From: an uncultured Sutterella sp. | GTDB taxonomy: Bacteria; Pseudomonadota; Gammaproteobacteria; Burkholderiales; Burkholderiaceae_F | Assembly: GCA_937906995.1 (NCBI GenBank) | Contig: CALESB010000065.1 | Coordinates: 1-35,394 of the forward strand | DNA: 35,394 bases | Direction: 5' to 3' | Shown: one piece after another, positions 25,169 to 33,994 of the stretch | Numbering within the stretch: position 1 is the first letter of the stretch | Layout of the letters: the number at the start of each line of letters is the position of its first letter | Notes under the pieces: model-generated | The model's input: the letters and a program-made list of their open reading frames with translations, nothing else | What the model was told of the DNA's origin: nothing | The model's database searches: none | Position numbers and translations under genes: made by a program

Positions 25169-26005
25169 ATGAAAGAAGTACGTAAAGTCGTTTTCCCAGT
25201 TGCAGGTTTAGGTACACGGTTTTTGCCTGCAACGAAAGCAATGCCAAAAGAGATGCTACCTGTTGTTGATAAGCCATTGATTCAGTATGCAGTTGAAGAG
25301 GCTTATGCAGCAGGTATCACAGACATGATTTTTATTACGGGGCGCTATAAGCGAGCGATTGAAGACCATTTTGATAAGGCTCCATTGCTTGAGAAGGAGC
25401 TCATTGAAAAGGGTAAATTAGAGCTATTACAAACAGTCCGCTCCATCGCCCCAATGGGAGTGACATTCGTTTATATCCGCCAAGCCGAGCCTTTAGGTCT
25501 CGGTCAAGCAGTCCTTTGTGCACAGCCTGTTGTGGGTAATGAGCCCTTTGCTGTTATGTTAGCGGACGATTTGATTGATGCTCAAAAGCCAGCTATCGGC
25601 CAATTGATTGATGTTCGTCGTCAAATGGGTGGAGGTAATGTGCTGGCAGTTCAAGATGTTCCTTTGGCAGATACTAAGAAGTACGGAATTGTTGGTGTTG
25701 ATGATAGTAATGCTTTATCGAGTTGCGTTCGTACAATGGTTGAAAAACCAGAGCCAGAAGTTGCCCCATCCCGATTGGCTGTTATCGGACGTTATGTTTT
25801 AGAGCCTGAAATCTTTGAAAAATTGAAGACGGTTCAAAAGGGTGTCGGTGGTGAAATTCAATTGACGGATGCAATTGCTAGTCAGTTGGATTTAGGTACA
25901 ACATATGCACATCGCTTTGATGGTATTCGTTATGACTGTGGTTCCAAGCAAGGCTTCCTGGATGCCACTGTTCGCTTTGCTCGCAAAGCAGGCTACCAAA
26001 TCTAG
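25169..26005 (+). CDS. galU: UTP-glucose-1-phosphate uridylyltransferase
   Basis: Forms UDP-glucose from UTP and glucose-1-phosphate. The 278 residues begin MKEVRKVVFPVAGLGTRFLPATKAMPKEMLPV, with the nucleotide-binding GLGTRFLPATK and the KPLIQYAVEEA motif, followed by GEIQLTDA and DCGSKQGF. The start follows a modest AAGG site. It supplies the substrate of the galE product. A rho-independent terminator follows at 26022. Confidence 0.95.
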   Translation: MKEVRKVVFPVAGLGTRFLPATKAMPKEMLPVVDKPLIQYAVEEAYAAGITDMIFITGRYKRAIEDHFDKAPLLEKELIEKGKLELLQTVRSIAPMGVTFVYIRQAEPLGLGQAVLCAQPVVGNEPFAVMLADDLIDAQKPAIGQLIDVRRQMGGGNVLAVQDVPLADTKKYGIVGVDDSNALSSCVRTMVEKPEPEVAPSRLAVIGRYVLEPEIFEKLKTVQKGVGGEIQLTDAIASQLDLGTTYAHRFDGIRYDCGSKQGFLDATVRFARKAGYQI

Positions 26006-26021
26006 CGATTGATGAACGAAA

Positions 26022-26060
26022 AAAAGTCCACCGATTCGATTGAAAAGGTGGACTTTTATT
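26022..26060 (+). terminator. Terminator after galU
   Basis: An 11-bp stem (AAAAGTCCACC and its complement) with a 14-base loop is followed by TTTTATTT. It lies 16 bases past the galU stop. Confidence 0.8.
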
Positions 26061-26082
26061 TGGGCGCAGAAAATGCGCCCAA
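26060..26082 (-). terminator. Possible terminator after fumarase
   Basis: A 9-bp stem TTGGGCGCA / TGCGCCCAA with a five-base loop lies 12 bases past the fumarase stop. The following minus-strand sequence is A-rich, not U-rich, so it is a weaker call and the galU terminator just beyond may also serve. Confidence 0.5.
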
Positions 26083-26094
26083 GCAGAGTCTCAA

Positions 26095-27747
26095 TTACTT
26101 GGAGTCACATTTGCAAACGCAACGAGGCTTCAATTGTTTGAAGAAATCGTTACCCTTGTCGTCAACCAAGATAAAGGCCGGGAAGTCTTCTACCTCGATC
26201 TTATAGACAGCTTCCATGCCTAATTCCGGATATTCGATGCATTCGATGCTCTTAATGGCAGCTTCAGACAAGGCTGCAGCAACGCCACCGATCGTACCAA
26301 GATAGAAACCACCCCACTTCTTACAAGCATCGGTGACGACTTGAGTACGGTTACCCTTAGCGATCATAACGAAGGAACCACCAGCGGCCATGAATGGATC
26401 TGCATAGGGGTCCATGCGGTTAGCTGTTGTCGGACCCATTGAGCCACAAGCATAACCTTCAGGGGTCTTGGCAGGACCAGCGTAGAGGATCGGATGATTT
26501 TTGATGTAATCAGGCAAACCTTCACCCTTATCAAGGCGTTCCTTAATGCGGGCATGAGCGATGTCACGGCCAACAATAATCGTACCGGTCATCGAAACGC
26601 GTGTGGAAACTGGGTGCTTAGACAATTCTGCACGGATTTGATCCATTGGCATACTCAGGTCAATCTTGACCGTTTCACCTTCACCATCCTTGCGGAAGGC
26701 TTCAGGAATCAATTCTTCAGGATGCGTATCGAGTTTTTCAATCCATAAACCATCCTTATTGATCTTGCACTTGACGTTACGGTCTGCAGAGCAGCTAACA
26801 CCAATACCGATCGGGCAGCTAGCACCATGGCGTGGTAAGCGAATGACACGAACGTCATGAGCTAAGTATTTGCCACCAAATTGAGCGCCAAGACCGATAT
26901 TATTGGCAGCTTCAAGTAAGAGGTTTTCTAATTCCACGTCGCGGAATGCACGACCCGTTTCATCGCCAGTGGTGGGAAGACCATCATAGAACTTCGTAGA
27001 GGCTAATTTCACCGTTAACATCGTCTTTTCAGCAGATGTACCACCCACGACTACTGCGATGTGGTAGGGAGGACAAGCAGCTGTACCAAGGTCCTTAATT
27101 TGATCAATCAAGAATGGGACAAGAGCATCAGGGTTCAAGATAGCCTTGGTCTTTTGGAAAAGATAGGACTTATTAGCAGAGCCACCGCCTTTAACAACAC
27201 ATAAGAATTTGTATTCATCACCTTCAGTAGCTTCAATATCAATTTGAGCCGGGAGATTGCACTTTGTGTTGATTTCCTTGTACATCGTCAAGGGAGCATT
27301 TTGAGAGTAGCGTAATGCATCTTCCGTATAGGTTTTATAGACACCTAAGCTGATGGCTTCTTCATCACAGAAACCAGTCCAGACTTGTTGGCCCTTTTCA
27401 CCGTGAATGATAGCGGTACCTGTATCTTGACAGATCGGAAGGATACCCTTGGCAGAAATTTCTGCGTTACGCAACATCGTCAATGCAACGTACTTATCAT
27501 TGTCAGAAGATTCTGGATCGTTGAGAATCTTAGCAACGCTTTCGTTGTGAGAGCGACGCAATAAGAAGTTTACGTTGTGGAAGGCCGTATTGATGAGGGT
27601 CGTCAAGGCTTCTGGTTGCACCTTGAGCATCGGCTTACCTTCAAATTCGCTCACAGAAACAAAGTCTTTGGTGATTAACTCATATTCCGTATCGTCTTTA
27701 CCTGTTTGGAACATTGGAGCGTATTTGAATTCCGGGGATTGAGACAT
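26095..27747 (-). CDS. Class I (iron-sulfur) fumarate hydratase
   Basis: Interconverts fumarate and malate using an oxygen-labile 4Fe-4S cluster. The 550-residue protein aligns with E. coli FumA/FumB. Cluster ligands expected from FumA (Cys105, Cys224, Cys318) correspond to Cys106 (PICQDTG), Cys225 (TAACPPY) and Cys319 (GVSCSADR). The start MSQSPEF follows AAGGAGA; the open frame extends eight codons further but lacks a site. The last residues read CVCKCDSK, a Cys-rich tail that I do not associate with the family. It lies downstream of a Dcu carrier on the same strand, separated by a terminator, and the pair would fit fumarate or aspartate metabolism. Confidence 0.95.
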   Translation of the reverse strand: MSQSPEFKYAPMFQTGKDDTEYELITKDFVSVSEFEGKPMLKVQPEALTTLINTAFHNVNFLLRRSHNESVAKILNDPESSDNDKYVALTMLRNAEISAKGILPICQDTGTAIIHGEKGQQVWTGFCDEEAISLGVYKTYTEDALRYSQNAPLTMYKEINTKCNLPAQIDIEATEGDEYKFLCVVKGGGSANKSYLFQKTKAILNPDALVPFLIDQIKDLGTAACPPYHIAVVVGGTSAEKTMLTVKLASTKFYDGLPTTGDETGRAFRDVELENLLLEAANNIGLGAQFGGKYLAHDVRVIRLPRHGASCPIGIGVSCSADRNVKCKINKDGLWIEKLDTHPEELIPEAFRKDGEGETVKIDLSMPMDQIRAELSKHPVSTRVSMTGTIIVGRDIAHARIKERLDKGEGLPDYIKNHPILYAGPAKTPEGYACGSMGPTTANRMDPYADPFMAAGGSFVMIAKGNRTQVVTDACKKWGGFYLGTIGGVAAALSEAAIKSIECIEYPELGMEAVYKIEVEDFPAFILVDDKGNDFFKQLKPRCVCKCDSK

Positions 27748-27947
27748 TGATCTCTCCTTTCTAATGCACAAAGTCAGGATGGCAAATCGTTTTGTCTTAC
27801 CTAACGTATTTGTAATAATTTTTCCGCAAGGGCGGAGATTGACAGTTAGCGTGAATGCTTATTTCGTTCGTAGCAGCCTTAAATATTGTAGGTCTTATAG
27901 CTAAATACCGAAAGTTTGTAGCTTAAGGACTGTCGGCCCTAAGTTAG

Positions 27948-27991
27948 AAAAAACGGCAAGTAACTTATCGAGAAAATCACTTGCCGTTTTT
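27948..27991 (-). terminator. Terminator after the first Dcu carrier
   Basis: A 13-bp stem (AAAAACGGCAAGT and its complement) with a 17-base loop is followed on the minus strand by a T-run. It is 35 bases beyond the carrier stop and thus separates the carrier from fumarase. The remaining 200 bases (27748-27947) must hold the fumarase promoter; I could not pick a convincing -35/-10 pair or an FNR box. Confidence 0.75.
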
Positions 27992-28026
27992 GTTACTTCA
28001 TATTTAATCCAACTAACTAGATGGGA

Positions 28027-29376
28027 TTAAAGGAAGCCGTAGATCATAGCGAGGATGTAACCCATCACACTAGCCGTGAACACACCGAGCAAACCCGGGA
28101 TGATGAAGGAGTGATTGATCACAAACTTACCAATGCGCGTCGTACCAGAGCGGTCAAATTGGATAGCAGCCAAGTCAGACGGGTAGGTCGGGAGAATGTA
28201 GTAGCCATAGCAAGCAGCAGAGAAGGCAACAACGATTCCCGGGGGCACGCCAACCGTCAAGGCAGCCGGCACGATGGTGGCAATAGCTGCAGCTTGAGAG
28301 TTAACAAGCTTGGAGACCAAGAGCAAGACGATGGCATACATCCAAGGAGCAGTCTTAACGATGTCGGTCAAACCAGCCTTCAAGTTCGGCAAGTGAGAGG
28401 AGAACATCGTATCGGCCATCCATGCAACACCGTACACAGCCACAATAGCCACACAACCAGCGCGGAAGACAGAGTTACTAGCAACGCTAGAGGCCTTAAC
28501 ACCGCAGAAGATAACCATAAGGGCACCAGCAGCCAACATGAACATTTGAATACACAACGTCATGGACAAGCGCTTAGCACCAACTTGCGGACGCAATTCA
28601 GGGAACATACCAAGGAGAGCAACGATAACGATCGTGCCTAAGAAGATGAACAAGGATGCCCATTGAGCCTTGGTAAATTTACGACCGATCAAAGTTTGAG
28701 AGTCACCGTAGACATACTTTTTCGTTTCGGGGTCAGAAATCAACTTTTGGAATTGTTCGTCCTTATCCAAGTCCTTACCACGGAACCAAGAGAAGACACC
28801 GATAGCAAAGACGCCAACGATACCAGCAGGAATCGTGATGGAGAAGAGTTCAACGAAGCCAAAGGGCTTGCCATTGATAAGATAACCATCCAACAAGGCG
28901 ATCATTGACACAGCAGCCACAGCAGCCGGAGAGCAGATCACACCCATTTGAGAGGCAATCGTAGAGGCAGCCATCGGACGTTCCGGACGGATGTTGTTTT
29001 TGATTGCAACGTCATAAATAATCGGAAGCATCGTGTAAACAACGTGGCCCGTACCGCAGAGAACCGTTAAGAACCAGCAGATGTACGGAGCTAAGAAGCA
29101 GACGTAACGAGGATTGCGACGGAGAATCTTTTCAGCCATTTGGAGCAAGCAGTCCAAACCGCCGGCAGCTTGAAGCGTAGCGGAACCGCACACCACAGCC
29201 AAAATCGTGAGAATCACGTCGACAGGGGGCTTACCGGGTTTTAAGCCGCAAGCAAAAATCAAAATAATCAAACCGATACCGCCGATAAGACCTAAGGCCA
29301 TACCGCCTTTACGGGCACCGTAGAATAAGCAGATCAAAACGAGAATGAGCTGCAACCAAAAGTCAAAACCAACCAT
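28027..29376 (-). CDS. Anaerobic C4-dicarboxylate transporter, Dcu family (copy 1)
   Basis: Inner-membrane carrier for fumarate, succinate, malate or aspartate, 449 residues with about 10-12 hydrophobic segments. It starts MVGFDFWLQLILVL and has the family block FLTVLCGTGHVVYTMLPII with GTGH at 108-111, then IRPERPMAASTIASQMGVICSPAA (130-). This matches the conserved core of E. coli DcuA/DcuB. The start follows AAAGGAAA. It lies upstream of the fumarase gene, echoing the dcuB-fumB arrangement. DcuA and DcuB roles cannot be separated by eye. Confidence 0.92.
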   Translation of the reverse strand: MVGFDFWLQLILVLICLFYGARKGGMALGLIGGIGLIILIFACGLKPGKPPVDVILTILAVVCGSATLQAAGGLDCLLQMAEKILRRNPRYVCFLAPYICWFLTVLCGTGHVVYTMLPIIYDVAIKNNIRPERPMAASTIASQMGVICSPAAVAAVSMIALLDGYLINGKPFGFVELFSITIPAGIVGVFAIGVFSWFRGKDLDKDEQFQKLISDPETKKYVYGDSQTLIGRKFTKAQWASLFIFLGTIVIVALLGMFPELRPQVGAKRLSMTLCIQMFMLAAGALMVIFCGVKASSVASNSVFRAGCVAIVAVYGVAWMADTMFSSHLPNLKAGLTDIVKTAPWMYAIVLLLVSKLVNSQAAAIATIVPAALTVGVPPGIVVAFSAACYGYYILPTYPSDLAAIQFDRSGTTRIGKFVINHSFIIPGLLGVFTASVMGYILAMIYGFL

Positions 29377-29542
29377 GGTAGTTTCCTTTTACCGTTTTAA
29401 GAAATTTTGAGAAAAGACACAAAAAGTTACTTTTCCGTTTTGAAATTCTGCCACGGCATTTTGAAAACAAAAAAAGCTTGTTTTTGTTTTTTTGCGTTTA
29501 GGAGAATAGTTAATTTAATCTTTACAAAAGGTTCTAAAAGTC

Positions 29543-29574
29543 TTAAGTGTTAACCCTTAAATTTTGCGTTAACG
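29543..29574. promoter_or_regulatory. Two GTTAAC-centred palindromes upstream of Dcu carrier 1
   Basis: An imperfect 18-base palindrome (TTAAGTGTTAACCCTTAA, one mismatched pair) and a perfect CGTTAACG eight-mer have centres 19 bases apart, roughly two helical turns. They lie in the 350-base gap (29377-29726) about 170 bases before the carrier start and look like a regulator site. The rest of this gap is AT-rich with no gene I can support. Confidence 0.35.
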
Positions 29575-29726
29575 ACTAAGAGAATCTACTTATTCAGATT
29601 GAAGGTGGAGTATTTGTTATAAGTGATTAAGAGGAGGGGGCATTAGGTTAGCCGAGCCCACTAAATATTTTTCTTATCACTAATTGTTGCTTAAGTTCAG
29701 TAGAGGAAAGGGAATTTGGAAAATGA

Positions 29727-29756
29727 AAAACGCCCTAAGCTTACTTAGGGCGTTTT
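29727..29756 (-). terminator. Terminator after the second Dcu carrier
   Basis: A 13-bp stem (AAAACGCCCTAAG and its complement) with a four-base loop is followed on the minus strand by a short T-run, 22 bases past the stop codon. Confidence 0.85.
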
Positions 29757-29778
29757 GGGTCAATTTAGGTGAGACTTA

Positions 29779-31107
29779 TTAGAGCATGACCTGAGAGATA
29801 AAGTAGCCAGCAATCGTACCACCAGTCACAAACGCTAAGCCAGGTCTCATGTAGCTATGATCAAACACAAAGCTACCAAGTTTCGTCGAGCCAGTTCGGT
29901 CAAATGCAGTGCAACCAATCTGTGCGCCACCAGGAATAACGAAGTCACCATAGCAGCAAGCCCAAACACCAATGAGCCATTGCGGGCTTAGGCCTAAAGC
30001 TAAACCAATTGGCATCAAAATTGTGGTACTGACTGTCGGAGAGAAGATAACGGAACTAAAGCAGAAACACACAAGACAGAAAAGTGCAGGTGAGGAATTA
30101 GCAATATCCGAGAAGTAGTGAACAAACACATCCTTATGTGTGTCAAAGAAAGTACCGGTAAGCCAAGAAATACCAAAGACACCAACCACACCAATTAAGC
30201 CAGAGCGGAAGACAGAGCCAGAGGCGAATTTATCGCTAGGAACTCGACACAAAACAATAATGACTAAGGCTGTTGCGAGCATCACCATCTGAATTAAAGA
30301 AGGAATGGGGAGCTTACTGATCTTACCTGCGATTTCCCAAGAGGGACGCAAAGCGTCAACAGACCCGACCGTGATCGAAGTTAAAATGCCTAAACCAAAA
30401 ATTAAAACGCCTAATTTAGCACCTTTGGGAGGTTCGACATTAATACGATCATGGGTATGCAACTCTGTGTATTGGCCGGTTTGCACGCGATGAATGAAGA
30501 CCGGATCCTTTTCGAGTTCAGAACCACGCCAGTTGACGGACAAACAAGCGCAGGTTAAGGCAACAAAATAGGTCGGAACGGAAACGGACAAGATGTCCAA
30601 GAGTGTGTAGCCGTAAGCAGACATAATACCTACCATTGCAGCCATAGCAGCACTCATCGGACTAGCCATCACGCCAATACCAGCGCAAATGACAGAGGCC
30701 GAGACAGCACGTTCAGGGCGAATCTTCTGAGAGGCAGCCACTTCAGCAACCACAGGATAAACCGCAAAGGCCACGTAAGCAGTACCGACGAAAATAACAA
30801 ACATCGAGCAGACAATAGGGCCGACAAAGTTAATGGCACGAGGCCACTTACGAAGCAATTTCTCAGCTAAGCTCACCAAGAAATCTAAACCACCAGAGCC
30901 TTGCAATACGCTTGTACATGCAATAACAGCAGTGATAATTAATAAGACGGAAACCGGAGGAGAGCCCGGTTGCATGTCAAAGCCTAAAACCAAAATGCTG
31001 ACGCCAAAGCCACCTGCGGCACCTAAGCCAACGCCGCCAAAACGGCCACCGACAGCAAGGCAGAAAAGCACAACGGCGAGCTGAAGCCAAAACTCAAGAT
31101 CGACCAT
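29779..31107 (-). CDS. Dcu-family C4-dicarboxylate transporter (copy 2, divergent)
   Basis: Paralogue of the carrier at 28027-29376, 442 residues, alignable without gaps over the first 150 residues. The core loop reads GTAY (108-111) in place of GTGH, and IRPERAVSASVICAGIGVMASPMSAA replaces the copy 1 block. Membrane helices and the LVSLAEKLLRK segment are retained. It is expected to carry dicarboxylates, but the changes at the GTGH position suggest different substrate or direction preference. It has AAGGACAA before the ATG, and sits divergent from a GntR-type regulator that likely controls it. Confidence 0.88.
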   Translation of the reverse strand: MVDLEFWLQLAVVLFCLAVGGRFGGVGLGAAGGFGVSILVLGFDMQPGSPPVSVLLIITAVIACTSVLQGSGGLDFLVSLAEKLLRKWPRAINFVGPIVCSMFVIFVGTAYVAFAVYPVVAEVAASQKIRPERAVSASVICAGIGVMASPMSAAMAAMVGIMSAYGYTLLDILSVSVPTYFVALTCACLSVNWRGSELEKDPVFIHRVQTGQYTELHTHDRINVEPPKGAKLGVLIFGLGILTSITVGSVDALRPSWEIAGKISKLPIPSLIQMVMLATALVIIVLCRVPSDKFASGSVFRSGLIGVVGVFGISWLTGTFFDTHKDVFVHYFSDIANSSPALFCLVCFCFSSVIFSPTVSTTILMPIGLALGLSPQWLIGVWACCYGDFVIPGGAQIGCTAFDRTGSTKLGSFVFDHSYMRPGLAFVTGGTIAGYFISQVML

Positions 31108-31207
31108 TTTTTGTCCTTGAAAGAAAAGAATGAGAGACGGTTAAGGAGTAACACTTATGTTTACTCTTGTTCAATTTATCGAATTGTAAGCGTCTTTTTG
31201 TGAAAAT

Positions 31208-31420
31208 TCGACGACAAAAAATCGAATTAATTTCGACAAATATCGGCTTATGTTCGACATTCTGTTGATAAGTGTCAGACAAATCAACGAAAATGGGTAA
31301 TTATGCTTATTTTCTCATTAAATGCTATATTAGGGAATATACTAATTTGTCGACAAACGGAAGATGAATATTTAAATGTTGTTTTGGCTAATCGTTTGAC
31401 TTCAAAGCGATTTTGTCGAC
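31208..31420. promoter_or_regulatory. Clustered TGTCGA/TCGACA operator-like sites
   Basis: The region between the second Dcu carrier and the GntR regulator has TCGACA at 31233 and 31254, the perfect palindrome TTTGTCGACAAA at 31346-31357, TGTCGA at 31414, and a related TTCGACGACA near 31207. FadR/VanR-type GntR regulators often bind such TNGT-centre-ACNA palindromes. This makes the interval (31108-31467) a shared, autoregulated promoter region. No other gene is visible in it. Confidence 0.5.
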
Positions 31421-31467
31421 TTTGTCATATAATCTTTCAACGATCTTATCTTCTTGACGAAAATAAA

Positions 31468-32130
31468 ATGCAACAAAACGACAATTTGTTCGAATTAATC
31501 AGGGATCATCTTCAGGCTCAAGCGAGAAATGGTGAGCGAATTGATACAGAAACTGAGCTTGCCAAGCGTTTCGGGGTAACACGCTACCGTATTCGTAAAG
31601 AGTTGGATGTTCTAACACAGATGGGTATTTTGGTGCGTACGCCGAAACGGGGAACGACAGTGCGTGAGGTGGGTGCCAATAGTTTGCGCAATCAAATTCA
31701 GATGCGCTTTGATGTTGCTAATTTCGATATTCAGGAATTCATAGAAGCACGTGCTTTGGTTGAGTGTTCTTTGATGCCATTGATTACGCGTCGAATCACA
31801 CCGGCATTAGCTTCTCGCTTGGAAGGCACTCTCAACAAAATTGAAGAACATGCCAACGAGCCACTGGTTGCTGACCGTTTTGATAGAGAGTTTCATCTTC
31901 TGCTCTTAGAAGGGTGTGGTAATCGGGTGTTGCAAGTCTTCTCTGGTGTTTTGGTTACCTATTTTGAAAAGACCTCTCATCGTGTTGCAAAAATGGATCC
32001 CTCTTTCTTTATAGAAGTGGCTCGCCAAGAGCGTGAAATTTTGCATGCTATTCGTATGGGTGAAGCTCAGAAAGCAGCGGATCTCTTGCGCTCTCACTTG
32101 ATGGAGCAGTCTCAATTGTTACCACTATAA
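31468..32130 (+). CDS. GntR-family regulator with FCD domain
   Basis: Transcription regulator, 220 residues from the ATG at 31468. An N-terminal winged helix (about 5-70: ETELAKRFGVTRYRIRKELDVL) is followed by an all-helical FCD effector domain (about 80-215). Its metal-site residues include Asp139 and His143 (FDREFH) and His210; the usual third His appears to be Glu188. The open frame runs to 31303, but the extra 55 residues have no homology and would cover the TTTGTCGACAAA palindrome, so I take the internal start; the ribosome site there is weak. Effectors of this subfamily are often organic acids, so a C4-dicarboxylate signal fits the divergent carrier (inference). Confidence 0.85.
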   Translation: MQQNDNLFELIRDHLQAQARNGERIDTETELAKRFGVTRYRIRKELDVLTQMGILVRTPKRGTTVREVGANSLRNQIQMRFDVANFDIQEFIEARALVECSLMPLITRRITPALASRLEGTLNKIEEHANEPLVADRFDREFHLLLLEGCGNRVLQVFSGVLVTYFEKTSHRVAKMDPSFFIEVARQEREILHAIRMGEAQKAADLLRSHLMEQSQLLPL

Positions 32131-32145
32131 CAAGTGATAATTGTG

Positions 32146-32178
32146 AAAAAGGGAGCAACGTGAAAGTGCTCCCTTTTT
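32146..32178. terminator. Bidirectional terminator
   Basis: A 12-bp stem AAAAAGGGAGCA and its complement with a nine-base loop sits between the convergent GntR gene and the M20 peptidase gene. T-runs follow on both strands. Confidence 0.85.
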
Positions 32179-32180
32179 AT

Positions 32181-33494
32181 TTATTTGGATTCAATATTGT
32201 CCATTAACTGACAGTAGGTCTGTTTGTTGAGAACTGGTTTAAAGTTTTTGCAAATACGTTCAGCTTCTTTCGCATCATCCCAAAGCAAGTCGATTAGACA
32301 CCCAGCTAATACTTTTAGGGACTTATTGTAAGCAGTACGGTGATCCTCTAAAACGTAATCAGCGCCATGTAGAACGCCACGAGCGCAGCCTACCCATGGG
32401 TGGACAACTGGGATCAAGTGACTCACATCGCCCATATCTGTACTGCCAGCAGAATGCTCTCCTTCTTCGATATGCGCTTCGCCAAATATCTCTTTAGCAT
32501 TTTCGCGGAGAACATCTTTAAAAGCCTCATCAGGGCGAAGGGGAAGGTAACCAGGGAGATCTTTGATCTCACAGCTAGCTCCAATGGCATCACCACCAGC
32601 TTTTAGTGCGCGATTGATGGCTTTGTTGTAAGCTGTTAAAGCTTCAATATTAGAGGCGCGAACGTAACTTTCCATTTTGACGCGATCTGGAATAACGTTG
32701 ACGAGGTCGCCTCCTGCATTAATGATGGGATGGAAACGAACACAATCTGCTTCACGGAACGTCTCACGAATTGCATTAACCCCCATCACGCCCATCATAG
32801 CGGCATTAAGAGCATTGACCCCACGATCTGGAGCGCCTGCAGCGTGAGCGGCTTTACCATGGTATTCAATAAGTTTTCCAATGAAACCATTGCATGAAGC
32901 ACCAACAACAAAAGTCCCTTCTGGATCTTGGGTGGTGTGGACATGCATTTGCATCGCCATATCAATATCGTCAAAAGCTCCTTCTGCAATAAGTTGAGCT
33001 TTGCCGCCTAAATAGCGAAGTTGGCCGGCTTCTTTAAGTTTATTACGATAGTCAATTTCAACATACTCTTCTGCAGGAACCGCAAAGAACACAATGTCGC
33101 CGTCCAGATATTGCATAGCTTGTGCATCTTTCATTGCCATCGCAACGCCTAAAAGGTTAGCTAACTGAACATTATGACCACAGCAGTGGGCAGCTCCTGT
33201 TAGTGGGTTGCTTTGGGGATGTTCTCGGCAAACGATGGCGTCAAGTTCGCCTAAAAGAGCAACCGTTTTACGACAGTCTTTACCTTTCATGCGTGCTTTT
33301 ACACCCGTTAAGGCGGCGCCACATTCGCATTGAAGGTCAAGACCTTCTAAAGCTTGGCGAACTTTGGCTTGAGTGAGGTTTTCCTTGAAACCGAGTTCGG
33401 GTTCTTTAAAAATGTTTTCACCAAAGGCCTCGATGTCAGCAAAGCGATTATCAATAGCTGCGTACACCTTATTTTTTAACTCTTGTTTATTCAT
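32181..33494 (-). CDS. M20 metallopeptidase, AbgB/PM20D2-like amidohydrolase
   Basis: Cytoplasmic zinc or manganese amidohydrolase, 437 residues, that cleaves an amide from an amino acid conjugate. It shows GELDAI, HCCGHN (103-108, metal Cys105/His107), AEEYVE with Glu142-Glu143, HVH (184-186) and GSTDMGDVS. CGHN with Asn is typical of the AbgB/PM20D2 subgroup. AbgB works on p-aminobenzoyl-glutamate; the substrate here is unknown. Downstream of two membrane proteins on the same strand, with an 11-base gap, it forms a three-gene operon (34810 to 32181). The start follows AAAGGA. Confidence 0.9.
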   Translation of the reverse strand: MNKQELKNKVYAAIDNRFADIEAFGENIFKEPELGFKENLTQAKVRQALEGLDLQCECGAALTGVKARMKGKDCRKTVALLGELDAIVCREHPQSNPLTGAAHCCGHNVQLANLLGVAMAMKDAQAMQYLDGDIVFFAVPAEEYVEIDYRNKLKEAGQLRYLGGKAQLIAEGAFDDIDMAMQMHVHTTQDPEGTFVVGASCNGFIGKLIEYHGKAAHAAGAPDRGVNALNAAMMGVMGVNAIRETFREADCVRFHPIINAGGDLVNVIPDRVKMESYVRASNIEALTAYNKAINRALKAGGDAIGASCEIKDLPGYLPLRPDEAFKDVLRENAKEIFGEAHIEEGEHSAGSTDMGDVSHLIPVVHPWVGCARGVLHGADYVLEDHRTAYNKSLKVLAGCLIDLLWDDAKEAERICKNFKPVLNKQTYCQLMDNIESK

Positions 33495-33505
33495 AGCAAG
33501 TCCTT

Positions 33506-33970
33506 TTAGAAAATTCCTTCAAGATGGAGCATAACTTCAGCAAACATCGTTGCGCAGAGGAAGCTACCACCAGCAACAGCTAGAGCAACAGGAACAATTC
33601 GCCACGACAACTTTTTGAAAGCCTCAAGATCTTTGCCTAAGCAAAGGCCACCGTATGCCAAAATTGGGGTCGTAATTGCTAAAAAGCTAATTTGTTTGGT
33701 TTGAGCCAAAATCCATTCGCTACCGGGGAAGGCGGGTAACGAAACAAGCACTGCAACAGCCGAAACCCAGAAGACCATTGGTAACACCTTGAGACCAGGG
33801 ATCATGCTAAGGACAACGCCGACCATAGCGATTGCGACCAGAATTAAACAACCCAGCGAAGCTTGTGCCAAACCATGGTCATAACCAACCGTATTGGCAA
33901 TCAGGGTATAGGCGCCCGTTACGAGCAAAATGAACAAATAGTCTTTTAATTTAGCGATATTTTCAATCAT
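33506..33970 (-). CDS. Small membrane protein, partner of the DUF3100-like gene
   Basis: Integral membrane protein of 154 residues with about four or five hydrophobic helices. I do not recognise the family for certain. A segment TPILAYGGLCLGKDLEAFKKLSWRI (around 98-122) recalls AKIGLDIGPNLDTLLNSGLAL in the larger protein, suggesting related helix-pair modules and a two-subunit carrier. It starts after GGAGA and lies 24 bases after the larger protein and 11 bases before the peptidase. Together 425 residues, the pair has the size of one carrier. Transport function is inferred from context only. Confidence 0.7.
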   Translation of the reverse strand: MIENIAKLKDYLFILLVTGAYTLIANTVGYDHGLAQASLGCLILVAIAMVGVVLSMIPGLKVLPMVFWVSAVAVLVSLPAFPGSEWILAQTKQISFLAITTPILAYGGLCLGKDLEAFKKLSWRIVPVALAVAGGSFLCATMFAEVMLHLEGIF

Positions 33971-33994
33971 GATAATTCTCCATTTGTCACTGGT

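Noticed and set aside
29464..29490. A/T-only hairpin AAAACAAAAA / TTTTTGTTTT with a T-run
   Set aside because: No GC core and no plus-strand gene upstream to terminate; probably AT-rich spacer.
31094..31282. 62-codon minus-strand frame in the gap before the second Dcu carrier
   Set aside because: It lies in the promoter region, overlaps the carrier start and shows no recognisable protein features.
31240..31300. Possible FNR box (TTGAT...ATCAA) near 31264-31290
   Set aside because: The half-sites are about 13 bases apart, not the 4 that FNR needs.
31303..31467. N-terminal extension of the GntR regulator by 55 residues
   Set aside because: No homology, no ribosome site, and it would bury the likely operator TTTGTCGACAAA; the start at 31468 fits the family.
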